64,000 nt of DNA from Epiperipatus broadwayi (taxonomy: Eukaryota > Onychophora > Udeonychophora > Euonychophora > Peripatidae). The number at the start of each line of letters is the position of its first letter. The stretch's first letter is position 1. Where the stretch lies: assembly GCA_028023455.1 (NCBI GenBank), contig JAQFVV010000012.1:14274364-14338363 (forward strand), read 5' to 3'. The translations under genes were made by a program, and so were the position numbers. Of the stretch, positions 49,601-55,538 are shown piece after piece. The notes below the pieces were generated by a model that had not been told where the DNA came from, made no database searches, and was given only the letters and a program-made list of their open reading frames with translations.

Positions 49601-50996
49601 GTTTGTGATAATAATTCTTTTTTTTTTTTTTCATTATATCATTTTAAATATAAAACGGTGGTGGGTATCTGGGATTAAATAAATATTTGATCATAATATT
49701 AAATTTGTTTCATGTATTTATTTGATAAAATGTACTCTTTCCTTATCAATCACATACCTATAATAACCATTTAACTTACCCATTGAAAACCCTAGATGTA
49801 GAGCAGACTGAGCTAGCCATACGGGATATCGCTATACCAGAGTGTTAAATCTTATTCTCATGCTCCGCTCTACATATGGTATTGCATATTCTTCTAGGAG
49901 GGGGAAAAATTCATTTTTATTCTTTTTAGGAGTGGCGTGCAAAAGCTATTAATAAATAGACTTTTCAAAGATGTGTACTTATCATAGGTCCTAAACATTC
50001 GGGTATTCGAGAAAGATATTAACTAAAAAGGATTTTTAATTGGCAGAGTCCTGTCAATTCACTCTTTCTATCAGTTTAGCTGGAAGTACCAATATGTTGT
50101 CCATTTCTTACCCTGTTCAATCTGGTCACTTCATGCTCAGTGCAAGATTAGGGGCATAATGCCATGGGAAAGTATGGTCCGGTACAATATAAAAATATCT
50201 ATTTCACACCTTTCTCCACTTAGACTACACCAATGCTAACAAGTCGATCGCAATACATTTTTAAAATAAAAAGTAGATCTTATGAACACAAAAGTTGGCC
50301 ACCCCTGATTTATAGAATTGATTCAAGTTTTCACTTAAATCTGACTATAAATATATATAAAAAATATATATAACTATTAAAAAAACCTTGAATTATTTAT
50401 CATACATATATGTAAAATAATTATTTTTTCATAAAAATATTTCAATTTTATGAATAATAAATTACTAACCAAATCCAAAGCATTCACAAACTGGATTGGT
50501 CTTCAGAAATTTTGGCAAATACGGCATTTCAGGGTAATAAACTATCTGCAATTATAAAGTCATTAATAAAATGAAATGCAACTCTTAAAGGAACAAAAAA
50601 GAATACAAAAGTTCCTTACTTCCTGAGGATTAACTTGACAGAGAGCAATCCAACTTGCATTAAAAACTCTGAGAATGTTTTCTTGTTTTACTGGTGAATG
50701 GCAAACATAAAGAGCTACAGTTTTCCATGATATAGATATCAAAGGTAACATACTGATGGGTAGATGATAGGAAAAGTTTTCAGGTTGAATCTGACTGATA
50801 TAGGATAATATTGTAAGATTTCTCCGCAGATATGGTGCAAAAGTATATCTTCAAAAATAAAGATTATTCTACAAAACTGTCACTGATAAAAATAAATATA
50901 ATTATATATGTATATTTTTACTTACTTCACTAATTCTTTAGTAGTGGGGCTTGAAAGAACAAGAAGTCTATAATTCAACTGAACTATGTCTACTCC
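13509..50996 (-). CDS. NOL9: NOL9/Grc3-like polynucleotide 5'-hydroxyl kinase, partial (four joined exons)
   Basis: Join on the minus strand: 50996-50926, 50848-50620, 50545-50470, 13642-13509 (510 nt, 170 residues). All introns are GT-AG and the phases agree across every junction: AA plus A makes K, GAA then ATA is phase 0, G plus GT makes G. The joined product carries [28 protein letters not shown] and [12 protein letters not shown], which I recognise as the C-terminal region of the NOL9/Grc3 family (vertebrate versions have a similar NASWVGLC / CDCLGFG / RGID order). Family role: a nucleolar kinase that, with LAS1L, phosphorylates the 5'-OH made by ITS2 cleavage during 28S rRNA maturation. 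The P-loop kinase exons are not seen and should lie on the high-coordinate side. The reading frame is open throughout, so the gene looks functional. The final exon after VLAQQ was not found down to position 1. Confidence 0.85.
13651..14924. other. AT-rich intron sequence, nothing recognised
   Basis: Contains homopolymers and a (TCTA)n tract just before 14925. No coding or repeat structure is visible. Confidence 0.4.
14925..16308 (+). repeat. Left 1.38-kb direct repeat (LTR-like)
   Basis: Begins with ATTATAACGTTTTCCG and contains a TTTATAAAATTTATG TATA-like segment near 16013. It also has a snap-back TCCTAGTCGGTC (15750) / GACCGACTAG (15881) pair. It ends AAATAAACGTTACAAT. Confidence 0.75.
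17040..18418 (+). repeat. Right 1.38-kb direct repeat (LTR-like)
   Basis: Near-identical to 14925-16308. The differences include a short deletion in the AATAATAATTAATAACTATT tract near 17450 and a few transitions. The high identity points to a young insertion or gene conversion. Confidence 0.75.
18444..18549. mobile_element. Snap-back hairpin (short palindromic MITE-like)
   Basis: Arms of about 45 bp around TTGGCTAAACCGTGTTA and TAACACACGGTTTAGCC are separated by a TTTTCCAT loop. Pairing extends outward through AAATTATTACTTTTT / AAAAAGTAATAATTT and a TA-rich end (…TATATGATAT / ATATCATATA). There is no coding content. It begins only about 25 bp after the LTR-like element. Confidence 0.75.
19159..20022. 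repeat. Large inverted repeat built from a repeated 150-bp module
   Basis: The module containing ATGCGCTTTGCAGATG is at 19235 and 19570 on plus, and at 19667 and 19993 on minus. The left arm (about 19225-19612) and right arm (about 19648-20022) are reverse complements at high identity, with a spacer of about 35 bp. Shared marks include GACCCAACCGTATATGTATG and AATTGATCACTTTAAATTAC. The flanking module AAACAAGACATTTATTTTTT appears at 19159 and 19497 and inverted near 19730. It looks like two head-to-head copies of one element, the left with an added module. Confidence 0.8.
20030..21805. other. AT-rich intron sequence, nothing recognised
   Basis: No open frames above about 60 codons, no clear tandem structure and no conserved RNA motif seen. 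Confidence 0.4.
21811..22006. repeat. Two-copy tandem repeat, about 100-bp unit
   Basis: Two copies start at about 21812 and 21912, sharing GTGCCATTTGATGATGA-like, CTTTTTATTTAGGTATT-like and ACAACTGCAGATCACTTTCA blocks. Divergence is moderate. Confidence 0.75.
22150..23085. repeat. Three-copy diverged tandem repeat, about 0.3-0.37 kb unit
   Basis: Copies begin near 22150, 22462 and 22840. Each has TGATGAGTGCTGGTT-like, CACATCTTTGGTCACAT-like, GGATAGAAACCAGTCCCTA-like and CTCTAGTCTAATGAATGACT-like blocks in order. The third copy is preceded by a (TG)(TA) microsatellite (22793-22816). The array ends where the LINE begins. Short ORFs in it are repeat-driven. Confidence 0.7.
23086..24600 (+). 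pseudogene. Decayed RTE-type LINE: reverse transcriptase remnant and 3' end
   Basis: Fragments in shifting frames match the order of an RTE-clade reverse transcriptase: [20 protein letters not shown] (about 23220), then [19 protein letters not shown] (about 23373), LDFN…KEQ, a degraded FVDYEKAFDS counterpart [12 protein letters not shown] (about 23566), then [15 protein letters not shown] (about 23833) with the FADN form of the FADD active-site box. The C-terminal part (24330-24550) has the [10 protein letters not shown]…DGRNKE type tail. It ends in a simple TGATGATGAATAAATAAATA-like tail typical of RTE elements. Many stops and frameshifts show a dead copy. The 5' half with the endonuclease is absent. 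The strand is antisense to NOL9. Confidence 0.75.
24601..25238. other. AT-rich sequence between LINE and TIR element
   Basis: Nothing recognisable apart from local near-repeats of AAAACTTATATGAGAAATCA / AAAACTTATATAAGCAATCA around 24700-24750. Confidence 0.4.
25239..27970. mobile_element. 2.7-kb non-coding TIR element, copy 1
   Basis: The left end ATATATTGTGCCAGGCATTA and right end GGTCCGGTACAATATACATATCT are imperfect inverted repeats (TATATTGTRCCRG). Inside each end is a subterminal motif, GTGGTCTGAGCATT at about 25331 and 25751 and its reverse complement AGCTCAGACCACTTCC at about 27219. No transposase frame is seen. Moderately GC-rich islands at 26200-26390 and 27520-27960 are conserved with copy 2. 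Three to four CACCTCATGATGAGTG-like imperfect palindromes recur in the middle (26750-26990). It is a full-length relative of 47421-50200. Confidence 0.7.
27971..29571. other. AT-rich sequence with poly-C tract
   Basis: A run of about 14 C lies at 29430-29443. Two overlapping short plus-strand ORFs at 28589-28886 have no recognisable domain and look like chance frames. Otherwise nothing is seen. Confidence 0.4.
29571..31320. mobile_element. Minisatellite-filled TIR element, copy 1 (about 1.75 kb)
   Basis: The ends are GGTTGTTTTCTATTCCCTCG (29572) and the reverse complement ending TAGGGAATAGAAAACAACC (31319), with a further ATGGTTG/CAACCAT match and flanking TA. Most of the body is a tandem array (separate entry). 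Near the right end is a stem-loop TATTTCTAG GAATTGAC CTAGAAATA (31250-31275), shared with copy 2. A GC-richer unique block sits at about 31080-31260. No coding capacity. The family is not known to me. Confidence 0.75.
29640..30790 (+). repeat. Minisatellite array, about 110-125-bp unit, nine copies
   Basis: The motif GACAGTAATTAATCAGAAAG followed by TGGGTTCTTTTTGTTAGTGT recurs near 29679, 29860, 29985, 30103, 30286, 30405, 30516, 30637 and 30745. Between copies lies TAAAAATGATACCCGACTAA-like sequence plus a T-run of variable length. Two intervals are longer (about 180 bp) because of an extra AGTTACGGT…ACACATTTT-type segment. The array lies entirely within the TIR element. Confidence 0.85.
31321..33955. 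other. AT-rich intron sequence, nothing recognised
   Basis: No convincing exon, RNA gene or repeat structure. A 70-codon minus-strand ORF at 31714-31926 has no recognisable domain. Confidence 0.4.
33961..34136 (+). pseudogene. RTE LINE 3' fragment, 5' side of a hAT insertion
   Basis: Closely similar to 24330-24470 of the other RTE copy: ATCACTGAAAGAATTAAGAG and GATTCCAAGAGAT are shared, and the translation [13 protein letters not shown] matches the RTE C-terminus. It contains a 22-bp local duplication (GATTGTAAACAACTTAGAAA, 34079 and 34101). It stops at the hAT boundary and resumes at 37082. Confidence 0.75.
34137..37081 (-). mobile_element. hAT DNA transposon (about 2.9 kb) inserted into an RTE LINE
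   Basis: The left end is CAGTCATATTCAAACAG with the hAT-typical GGGCCACAT…GGGCCGC region. The right end is CGGGTTGCAGGTTAAGTAGGACTG. It is flanked by 8-bp TGTTAAAT (34129-34136) and TATTAGAT (37082-37089), 6 of 8 identical. Joining the flanks recreates RTE sequence that aligns with 24460-24485 of the other LINE copy, which fixes both boundaries independently. A transposase remnant lies inside on the minus strand. Confidence 0.8.
34394..36230 (-). pseudogene. hAT transposase pseudogene (BED finger + RNase-H-like + C-terminal dimerisation)
   Basis: Reading from 36230 downward: a start with MSSSNK, then [20 protein letters not shown] with a CxxC pair (BED-type zinc finger, GTF2IRD2/ZBED-like). 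An RNase-H-like core block lies at 35585-35340 (DQTRGSDFF…[16 protein letters not shown]…[11 protein letters not shown]). A middle block at 34999-34733 has EEKLN…LIVAKQDGI…FKSRFQDL. The dimerisation block at 34663-34394 has [25 protein letters not shown] and [15 protein letters not shown]. This is the hAT family order. Several frameshifts and stops separate the blocks, so it is inactive. The sense matches NOL9 transcription. Confidence 0.85.
37082..37210 (+). pseudogene. RTE LINE 3' fragment, 3' side of the hAT insertion
   Basis: After the target duplication, GAATGGATGAAAT…AGTGGATCAATAATGGTTGAAAATGATGAC parallels 24470-24580 of the other RTE copy through its 3' end. This supports the LINE being interrupted rather than truncated. 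Confidence 0.7.
37211..39664. other. AT-rich interval with possible exon remnants
   Basis: Apart from the exon-like blocks at 37700-37792 and about 38461-38564, nothing is recognised. The sequence from about 39400 to 39660 is homopolymer-rich. Confidence 0.3.
37700..37792 (+). CDS. Orphan exon-like block on the plus strand
   Basis: T-rich tract TTTTTTTGCTAG precedes 37700 and GTAAGT follows 37792, both strong splice consensus. The block is open in one frame (2 leading bases, 30 codons), reading [20 protein letters not shown] then RKQHYEGLM. The composition is protein-like, unlike neighbouring low-complexity sequence. I do not recognise the family. It lies inside the NOL9 intron on the opposite strand, so it would belong to a nested gene or to a captured exon. 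A second block at about 38461-38564 (…[18 protein letters not shown]…, then a TGA, donor GTAAGTG) could be related, but its phase does not match. Confidence 0.3.
39665..41040 (+). repeat. 5' LTR of the Gypsy-like element
   Basis: Boundaries are set by the TG start shared with 42972 and by the primer-site candidate at 41041. The first 320 bp match 42972-43280 directly. From about 39975 to 41035 it is the reverse complement of 43795-44995 (less an insert in the latter), including CGCCTTAAATAAATAAAAG and CGCTGAATACGAGATCGC. Confidence 0.65.
41041..41058 (+). other. Candidate tRNA primer-binding site
   Basis: TGGCGGCCCAACTCGAGG starts one base after the LTR end, complementary to a tRNA 3' end carrying CCA. 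The exact tRNA is not identified. Confidence 0.45.
41315..42360 (+). pseudogene. Gypsy-type gag remnant
   Basis: Frame 1 (41315-41545) is a charged coiled-coil N-terminus starting [19 protein letters not shown] +1 frameshift leads to 41547-41801, with [20 protein letters not shown] and [14 protein letters not shown]. This is the capsid region of Ty3/Gypsy gag (the AWW-type motif and preceding helix are diagnostic). An in-frame TAG at 41799-41801 interrupts it; the frame continues [18 protein letters not shown]…LRVKWLKK. A further shift gives 41966-42148, and then basic Ser/Arg-rich sequence to about 42360 ([17 protein letters not shown]). No protease or reverse transcriptase follows before the 3' LTR piece. 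Inactive. Confidence 0.75.
42972..43280 (+). repeat. Partial 3' LTR of the Gypsy-like element
   Basis: A direct repeat of 39665-39985 (shared ATTAAATTGGCAGTTTTA, AAATATTCCATTTGTTTTAA, TTCCAAGAGGA blocks) with about one-tenth divergence and small indels. It ends abruptly after AAAGTACGAATTTAAA. Overlapping minus-strand ORFs here are shadows. Confidence 0.7.
43795..44995 (-). repeat. Inverted LTR copy, interrupted by a 0.14-kb insert
   Basis: The reverse complement of about 39975-41035. The 5' LTR counterpart begins at a rearranged junction (ACCATCTTTAA near 44980). In minus orientation it lies directly downstream of a minus-strand gag remnant (45000-45625), so it may be the 3' LTR of that second element or the product of an inversion. 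Together with 39665-41040 it could form a stem of over 1 kb with a 2.8-kb loop. Confidence 0.7.
44757..44902 (-). mobile_element. Short insert with GAGGC-AAAA-GCCTC stem inside the inverted LTR
   Basis: About 145 bp absent from the matching place in the other LTR (near 40050). On the minus strand it reads CTATGAATATGAGGC, loop AAAA, GGCCTCGAAAGCGCTTAGCG, i.e. a degenerate form of the widespread CTGATGAAG-stem-CGAAA motif seen at the ends of several eukaryotic repeat families. No coding content. Family not assigned. Confidence 0.45.
45000..45625 (-). pseudogene. Second Gypsy-lineage gag remnant
   Basis: On the minus strand from 45622: [19 protein letters not shown], a stop where W would fit, then [20 protein letters not shown] and [14 protein letters not shown] (45551-45333). 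After a frameshift come [15 protein letters not shown] and [20 protein letters not shown] to about 45065. The order and spacing are those of the capsid domain of Ty3/Gypsy elements with the LxxHFxP box. It differs clearly from the plus-strand gag at 41315, so two lineages are present. No pol is found. The element continues into the inverted LTR-like segment below 44995. Confidence 0.7.
45626..47088. other. Probable leader/LTR region of the minus-strand Gypsy remnant
   Basis: From 45626 upstream on the minus strand, a candidate primer-site-like TGGTCCCCAGTCATAG lies near 45854 and a TGTACAGGGTGTCCACC near 46733 could be an LTR start. A local repeat GGAATTTATTTCCATAT occurs three times (46441-46560). 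Without a second LTR this stays a suggestion. The rest is AT-rich. Confidence 0.3.
47089..50307. mobile_element. Short hAT element (non-autonomous) split by a nested insertion
   Basis: The ends CAGGGGTGTCCAACAAG (47089) and GTTGGCCACCCCTG (50307) are hAT-type terminal inverted repeats. The flanks are ATTTATGG (47081-47088) and ATTTATAG (50308-50315), an 8-bp target duplication with one mismatch. Without the nested element (47421-50200) the hAT body is only about 0.44 kb and has no transposase, so it is MITE-like. Its TIR differs from the hAT at 34137. Confidence 0.85.
47421..50200. mobile_element. 2.7-kb non-coding TIR element, copy 2 (nested in hAT)
   Basis: Left end AGATATATTGTGCCAGGCAT; right end GGTCCGGTACAATATAAAAATATCT. 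It is colinear with 25239-27970 throughout, sharing ATGACCGTGGGGTAGACAAC, GTGCAAGATTAGG and GGTAAAAAG(AG)CTCAGACC. Subterminal TCTGAGCATTAGAATACCCA (about 47562) and CTCAGACCACTTCCATT (about 49480) form an internal inverted pair. CACCTCATGTTGAGTG-type imperfect palindromes occur near 49005, 49073 and 49225. Small ORFs (e.g. 48121-48339) are not conserved in copy 1, so it is non-coding. Confidence 0.75.
50308..50469. other. Start of the large NOL9 intron, nothing else seen
   Basis: Short AT-rich stretch between exon C donor and the hAT target duplication. Confidence 0.4.
50470..50545 (-). CDS. NOL9: NOL9 exon C
   Basis: This 76-nt exon has acceptor AATTGCAG and donor GTTAGT. It encodes [18 protein letters not shown] and then VCECFGFG. 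The last base G is completed by GT from exon D 36.8 kb away, giving the continuous family motif CFGFGIVRNID. The conserved Cys residues and the GFG motif are present. Confidence 0.85.
50620..50848 (-). CDS. NOL9: NOL9 exon B
   Basis: This 229-nt exon (1 base plus 76 codons) has acceptor TTTTTGAAG before 50848 and donor GTAAGG after 50620. It encodes [19 protein letters not shown], then a hydrophobic stretch, and ends with [15 protein letters not shown], the best family signature in this exon. The open frame runs past the donor for a few codons before a stop, so the splice site rather than the ORF end defines the boundary. The 77-bp intron to exon A and 74-bp intron to exon C are near the lower size limit for metazoan introns. 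Confidence 0.85.
50926..50996 (-). CDS. NOL9: NOL9 exon A (first exon seen)
   Basis: This 71-nt exon reads [16 protein letters not shown] and continues to ...KELV plus two bases. It follows a T-rich tract ending in TTTTAG (acceptor at 50998-50997) and ends at GTGAA before donor GTAAGT. The leftover AA joins the A of the next exon to make Lys. In the NOL9 family this position lies just after the kinase core, where a 'DIVQL'-type beta strand is expected. The preceding exon should end in phase 0; I could not find it between 51000 and 64000. Confidence 0.75.
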
Positions 50997-51479
50997 CTAA
51001 AATAAAATAAAAAAACAGGTATATAATGTTAGCTAGATAGATTTCAAATTGATTTTACTATTATAAATATTTAAATTTTGTGATTTATTAGACACGTAAA
51101 TAGAAAAAAAAGAAACAATATACAAGAAACCTTTTATATAATATTAGGGTTGCAGATATAGCATATAATCTATTATCTATAGCTTATAATATATTACATA
51201 TCAAATCAATTTATCAAATAACTCTGATACAAAATTAAGAGAAGGAAACAACTAATATAAAATACCTTTCTTAAAAATTCACATATAAATTACGGTTGTT
51301 TTCTCATCCCTGGTGTTCGCCACGGGATGGTGTTGATGCTAATCAAAAACATATACATATAATGATTCCGGGCCGGACCTAAATGATCGATTTGATCTAA
51401 AAAGATCTGATTTCTTAGATTTGTAATAAAATATTCTACTAACTAATACTATTATATGATGTTAGTTTTTTCACTTTTG

Positions 51480-51985
51480 TAAATGTTTATTAAACTTATC
51501 TTGGTTTTTAGTTTGTGTGTGTGTGTCTTTAAAGTTACGGTGTTTTTCTAATTTTTTTTGACTTTACGTGTGTCTTTTTAAAGTTACGGTCTTTTTTTTT
51601 TTTGCAAGAGTAAATCAATAATTTTATTCAAAAGCAAGACGTAATAAGTAAATGTTTATTAATCTTATCTTGTTTTTGAGTTTGTGTGTGTGTCTTTAAA
51701 GTTACGAGGCTTTTTCGAATTTTTTTTTTTTGGACTTTATGTGTCTTTTTAAAGTTACGGTATTTTTTTTGCAAGAGTAAATCAATAATTTGATTCAAAA
51801 GCAAGACGTAATAAGTCAATGTTTATTAATCTTAGATTGTTTTTTAGTTTGTGTGTGTGTGTCTTTAAAGTTACGGGGCTTTTTCTCATTTTTTTTTGGA
51901 CTTTATGTGTGTCTTTTTTTAAAGTTACGGTATTTTTGGTCAAGAGTAAATCAATCATTTTATTAAAAAAGCAAGACGTAATTCT
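51480..51985 (+). repeat. Tandem repeat, about 170-bp unit, three copies
   Basis: Units start near 51486, 51653 and 51826 with TGTTTATTAATCTTATCTTG. Each also contains GTGTGTCTTTAAAGTTACGG twice and AGAGTAAATCAATAATTTTA then AAGCAAGACGTAATAA. ORFs on both strands here are repeat artefacts. Confidence 0.85.
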
Positions 51986-52019
51986 AAATCTATCAAAAGT
52001 AACGTAATTTATATACTAC

Positions 52020-52560
52020 AATTTAGAATTGATACCCGACTACTATTAGTAAGGACCGTCATTGAAAGACTCAATTGAAAAATGATACCCGACTAATTTC
52101 CGTTTTCTTTTTTTTTTTTGGGGACAGTAATGAATCAGAAAGTGGGTTGTTTTTGTTAAGTCTGTCTATATAAAAAGGGTACCGTTATTGAAATACTAAA
52201 TTTAAAAATGATAGCCGACTAATTTGCGTTTCTTTTGACAGTAATTAATCAGAAAGTGGGTTTCTTTTTTTTTTCTGGTAAATCTTGTGTATATATAAAA
52301 ACAAACAAACCGTAATTCAAATACTCCATTGAAAAAATCAAACCCCGTTGAATTTGCTTTTTTTTTTTTTTAAAGACAGTAATTAATCAGGAACTGGGTT
52401 GTTTTTGTTAGTGTGTAGATATAAAAACTAATCTTATTTTGAAATAATAAATGTAACAAAAAAAAAAAAAAATACCCGACTAATTTTATTTTTTGGACAA
52501 GTAATTATTAATAATTAGACACTGGGTTGTTTTTGTTTGTGCGTATATATATATAGCAAA
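52020..52560 (+). repeat. Minisatellite array matching the copy-1 array, about four units
   Basis: GACAGTAATTAATCAGAAAG-like motifs near 52123, 52232, 52374 and 52498 (degenerate), with the same TGATACCCGACTAATTT spacer as in 29640-30790. Confidence 0.8.
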
Positions 52561-53159
52561 AGTAACTGGTCATGGACGAATTCTCTCAAAAACGGTACTT
52601 TTCGCGTGATCCTTCAAATTTTTTTCCCTTCCGCACCCTTAAAAGCAATTTTTGAGGGTTACCCATTCATAATGGAATCTTCAGGACATTATTACTAAAC
52701 TTACAACAGTAAAGTAAGCTACAACACATTAAAAAAAAATAGACGTCTTATCAAATTTAAAAAAACTACGACTGCTTCAAATACACACACTCTCGCACAA
52801 AACTACAGAGAAAATAGATATTCTACTATTACGAGAAAATGATGAACAAAATCAACTACTACGGCAGCCAATCAAGGCATTTCTTTCTCTTTGCTTTTAG
52901 CATAGAAAAAAGCCATAACCGGCAGCCATCGGGAACTCTTTCTGTGTTTTATCATAGAAAGAAGTCTCTTTGTGTTGGCTTCTGTCGCCGCCACCGCCTC
53001 CTCCGTCCAACATAACGTGAGGACTCTTTTCTGTGTTTATAACGTAGAAAAATTCCTCTTTTGTTGGGTGAATGCCGGTGCAAACGGTATATTTCTAGGA
53101 ATTGACTGAGAAATAGCGACATCTCGAGGCGAACACCGGGGATGAGAAACTACCAAAAC

Positions 53160-54497
53160 AATTGTTTAACCTCGACTAATTATTTATTCACTGTAATAAC
53201 AAAGTGCAAATAATAAAATGTTAAACAGAATATAATAAATTACTAAAATAAGTAAAATATTTAATTCAATATTTTGGCTAGTTGATATTTTAATATATAA
53301 AATATGTAGAAACTCTTAACGATTATATTAAACCAGAGTGTAATAAATTGATTACGAAATAATCATGAAATCCAATTTTAAATAATAAAAATAAAATTCA
53401 TACCACATAAAAAAAAAATTATAAGAATTAGTTAAAAACTTTTATCTATTGCAAAGATTATATAATTTTAAAATGTATCTGACATCTGTTGTGAACGATA
53501 CACTAATGAAATCAGGAAGAAATATTATATTTGCATATTCATATTTTAAAAAAGATTAAATATGTTCAGTTTGTTGTCCTCAATGTATACTAAATATACA
53601 GTATTACAAAGGTAACTTGTAAATATTTATATTTAAAATATATTGCTTTTAATGAATAATGATTAACAATACATCTTAGTGTATGATGAAAACAATTTTT
53701 TTTTTAAAAACAGATGGTATATTAAATTGTATTAGTATTTCATATAGCAATAAATATAAAATTTAATATTTTTGAAAAATTTGATAAAGTGAATCATGTA
53801 ATAGATTTGTTTGTTGATATTTTTATTTACTGCATACATTTCACAAAAAATAAGTGAACATAGATAAAACAGTCAATCAATATTTAGAGTAAACATGCAT
53901 ATGTATTTCTATATTTATATAATGAAGACAGTATTAAATTACACATATTTAAAACATTATTTATATATATAAATATTTAAATAGGTATATAAAAATACTG
54001 AATACTATATATTTTAATAAATAAATAAACAAGGGCTTTATATTTTATTTTTAAATAAGATTTTAAGAACATATTTTAATTAGTAAATTTATTTTTCATA
54101 TTCTTTAAAATGTTTATTTATCACAAACTTAAAAAGATATTTTTATCATGAATGCTGATGTATTCACAAAAACTTTTTATTGAGTGGAATTGAACTTTTA
54201 ATAATGGAGACCATAGCAATAAGCTCAATTTGAATTAAGCATAGAAACATTATCTAGGATAGTGACCTAAATGTGAAATCATCAGGAAAAAGTTATTCAA
54301 GTCCTTGATATTAGATTGATCATTCTCAATCTGAATCTCAATAAAAAAAAACTACGCTAAGTTCATGTATTATATATTTTAATAATTTGTTTTTGGAATT
54401 TTATTACAGATATGCATAGTTAAGTAAATAAAACATTTGCTCAAAAGATTTGTCTTTTGAGAGATCTACATAACATTGGATAATAAAAATCAGGTAA
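53160..54497. other. AT-rich sequence, nothing recognised
   Basis: No exon or structured repeat seen. An upstream NOL9 exon would have to be on this side, but I could not find one. Confidence 0.4.
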
Positions 54498-55538
54498 TTA
54501 TAACGTAATCGGGCTTGGCCACTTGATGGCATTGTTGGCAGTCAAAAACAATACAATGTACGGTTTACGGGGCCGCGTGATTTTTAAATTGCTGTTTTTT
54601 TTTTTGGTTATTAATTTATTGATTGCTATAACTTTTTTTTTCATGCCTTTTTAATTTTGTATTTAGTAAACGACAACCTTTTTTTTTATTTTTAAATCGC
54701 TGTTTTTGGACAAATTATCATCATTCCTCCTTTTTAGTTATTAATTGATTGATTGTTAGAACTTTATTTGCGATGTCTATTTAGCGATGTCTTTCGCTTA
54801 ATTATTGCTTTCTACATAACAAAACAACTGTATAGGGTTAGGGTTCTGTTGTTTGTAATGCTAAAATAAAAAATATCAAAATCGTAACAGTAGTCAGACA
54901 AAAGAAAGAAACTCAAACTTTTTTAAACAACAAACACATATAAATGTCTTCTTTATTTATTAAACATGTTTATAATATGTGCTTTCTATGAAATTTACAA
55001 AAAATCGTGTATATTTTTATTGGACAGCAGAAATACTCGGCTTCTGTTTTTGGCAACTGCGGAAAAAGTTATGCGATCACCAGCCATTTTACGAACTACG
55101 TGGTATTTCACATGAAAACGAGATTTTGCACGCGAACTCAGCCGAATTCTGTTGACGTACCCTCGGCAAGCTTTTACACATTACACCTTCTCTAAATAAG
55201 GGTGTGGCCATTTGGAAAATTACTATAAAGTCAGGTTTCTTAAATTCATTACAAATACAAAGATTGTGTAACGTATATTGTAAAAATTTGACTAATCAAA
55301 CTACACACATATATATCAAACTGTACACGAAAGATAAGTGTGTGGATTCACAGTAACTGTCGCGAAGCAGAAATAGGCCGTATTATTTCTGCGTTACGTC
55401 ATCATCAACGGCCTTCTAATGGCTAAGACAAACATTAGATGTTTTCTATAGCCGTAAGTCAGGCCTTGTAAACGGCATTTGTTAGGTGTTTGGGCGAACC
55501 AGAACGCCATCAAGTGGCCAAGCCCGATTAGGTTATAA
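54498..55538. mobile_element. 1.04-kb TIR element with 33-bp inverted ends
   Basis: The ends TTATAACGTAATCGGGCTTG and, on the other strand, TTATAACCTAATCGGGCTTG extend in both cases through GCCACTTGATGGC: 33 bp with one mismatch. The target duplication is not clear. The interior is GC-richer near the right (55020-55500). Two short ORFs (55007-55195 plus, 55394-55639 minus) have no transposase features; the second runs across the TIR. Non-autonomous; family unknown. Confidence 0.8.

Larger units (their letters stand above)
13643..50469 (-). other. 36.8-kb NOL9 intron packed with transposable elements
   Basis: The interval is bounded by exon C donor (GTTAGT) and exon D acceptor, with matching phase. 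It contains an LTR-like element, an RTE LINE, two hAT elements, Gypsy remnants, two related 2.7-kb TIR elements and one minisatellite-filled TIR element, each listed separately. The neighbouring introns of the same gene are below 80 bp, so the size is explained by repeated insertion. Confidence 0.8.
51294..53155. mobile_element. Minisatellite-filled TIR element, copy 2 (about 1.86 kb)
   Basis: Left end GGTTGTTTTCTCATCCCTGG then TGTTCGCC; right end GGCGAACACCGGGGATGAGA then AACTACC (53129-53155): inverted repeats of about 28 bp with few mismatches. It shares with copy 1 the TIR type, the internal 110-bp array, the TATTTCTAGGAATTGA stem-loop near the right end (53088-53114) and the block AAAAGCAATTTTTGAGG…CCATTCATAATGGAA. 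It lies in the NOL9 intron upstream of exon A. Confidence 0.75.

Noticed and set aside
51628-52007. ORFs on both strands at about 51.6-52.0 kb
   Set aside because: Generated by the 170-bp tandem repeat; frames follow the repeat period.
54832-54848. Telomere-like TAGGGTTAGGGTT inside the 1.04-kb TIR element
   Set aside because: Only about two units, inside a transposon; no array.
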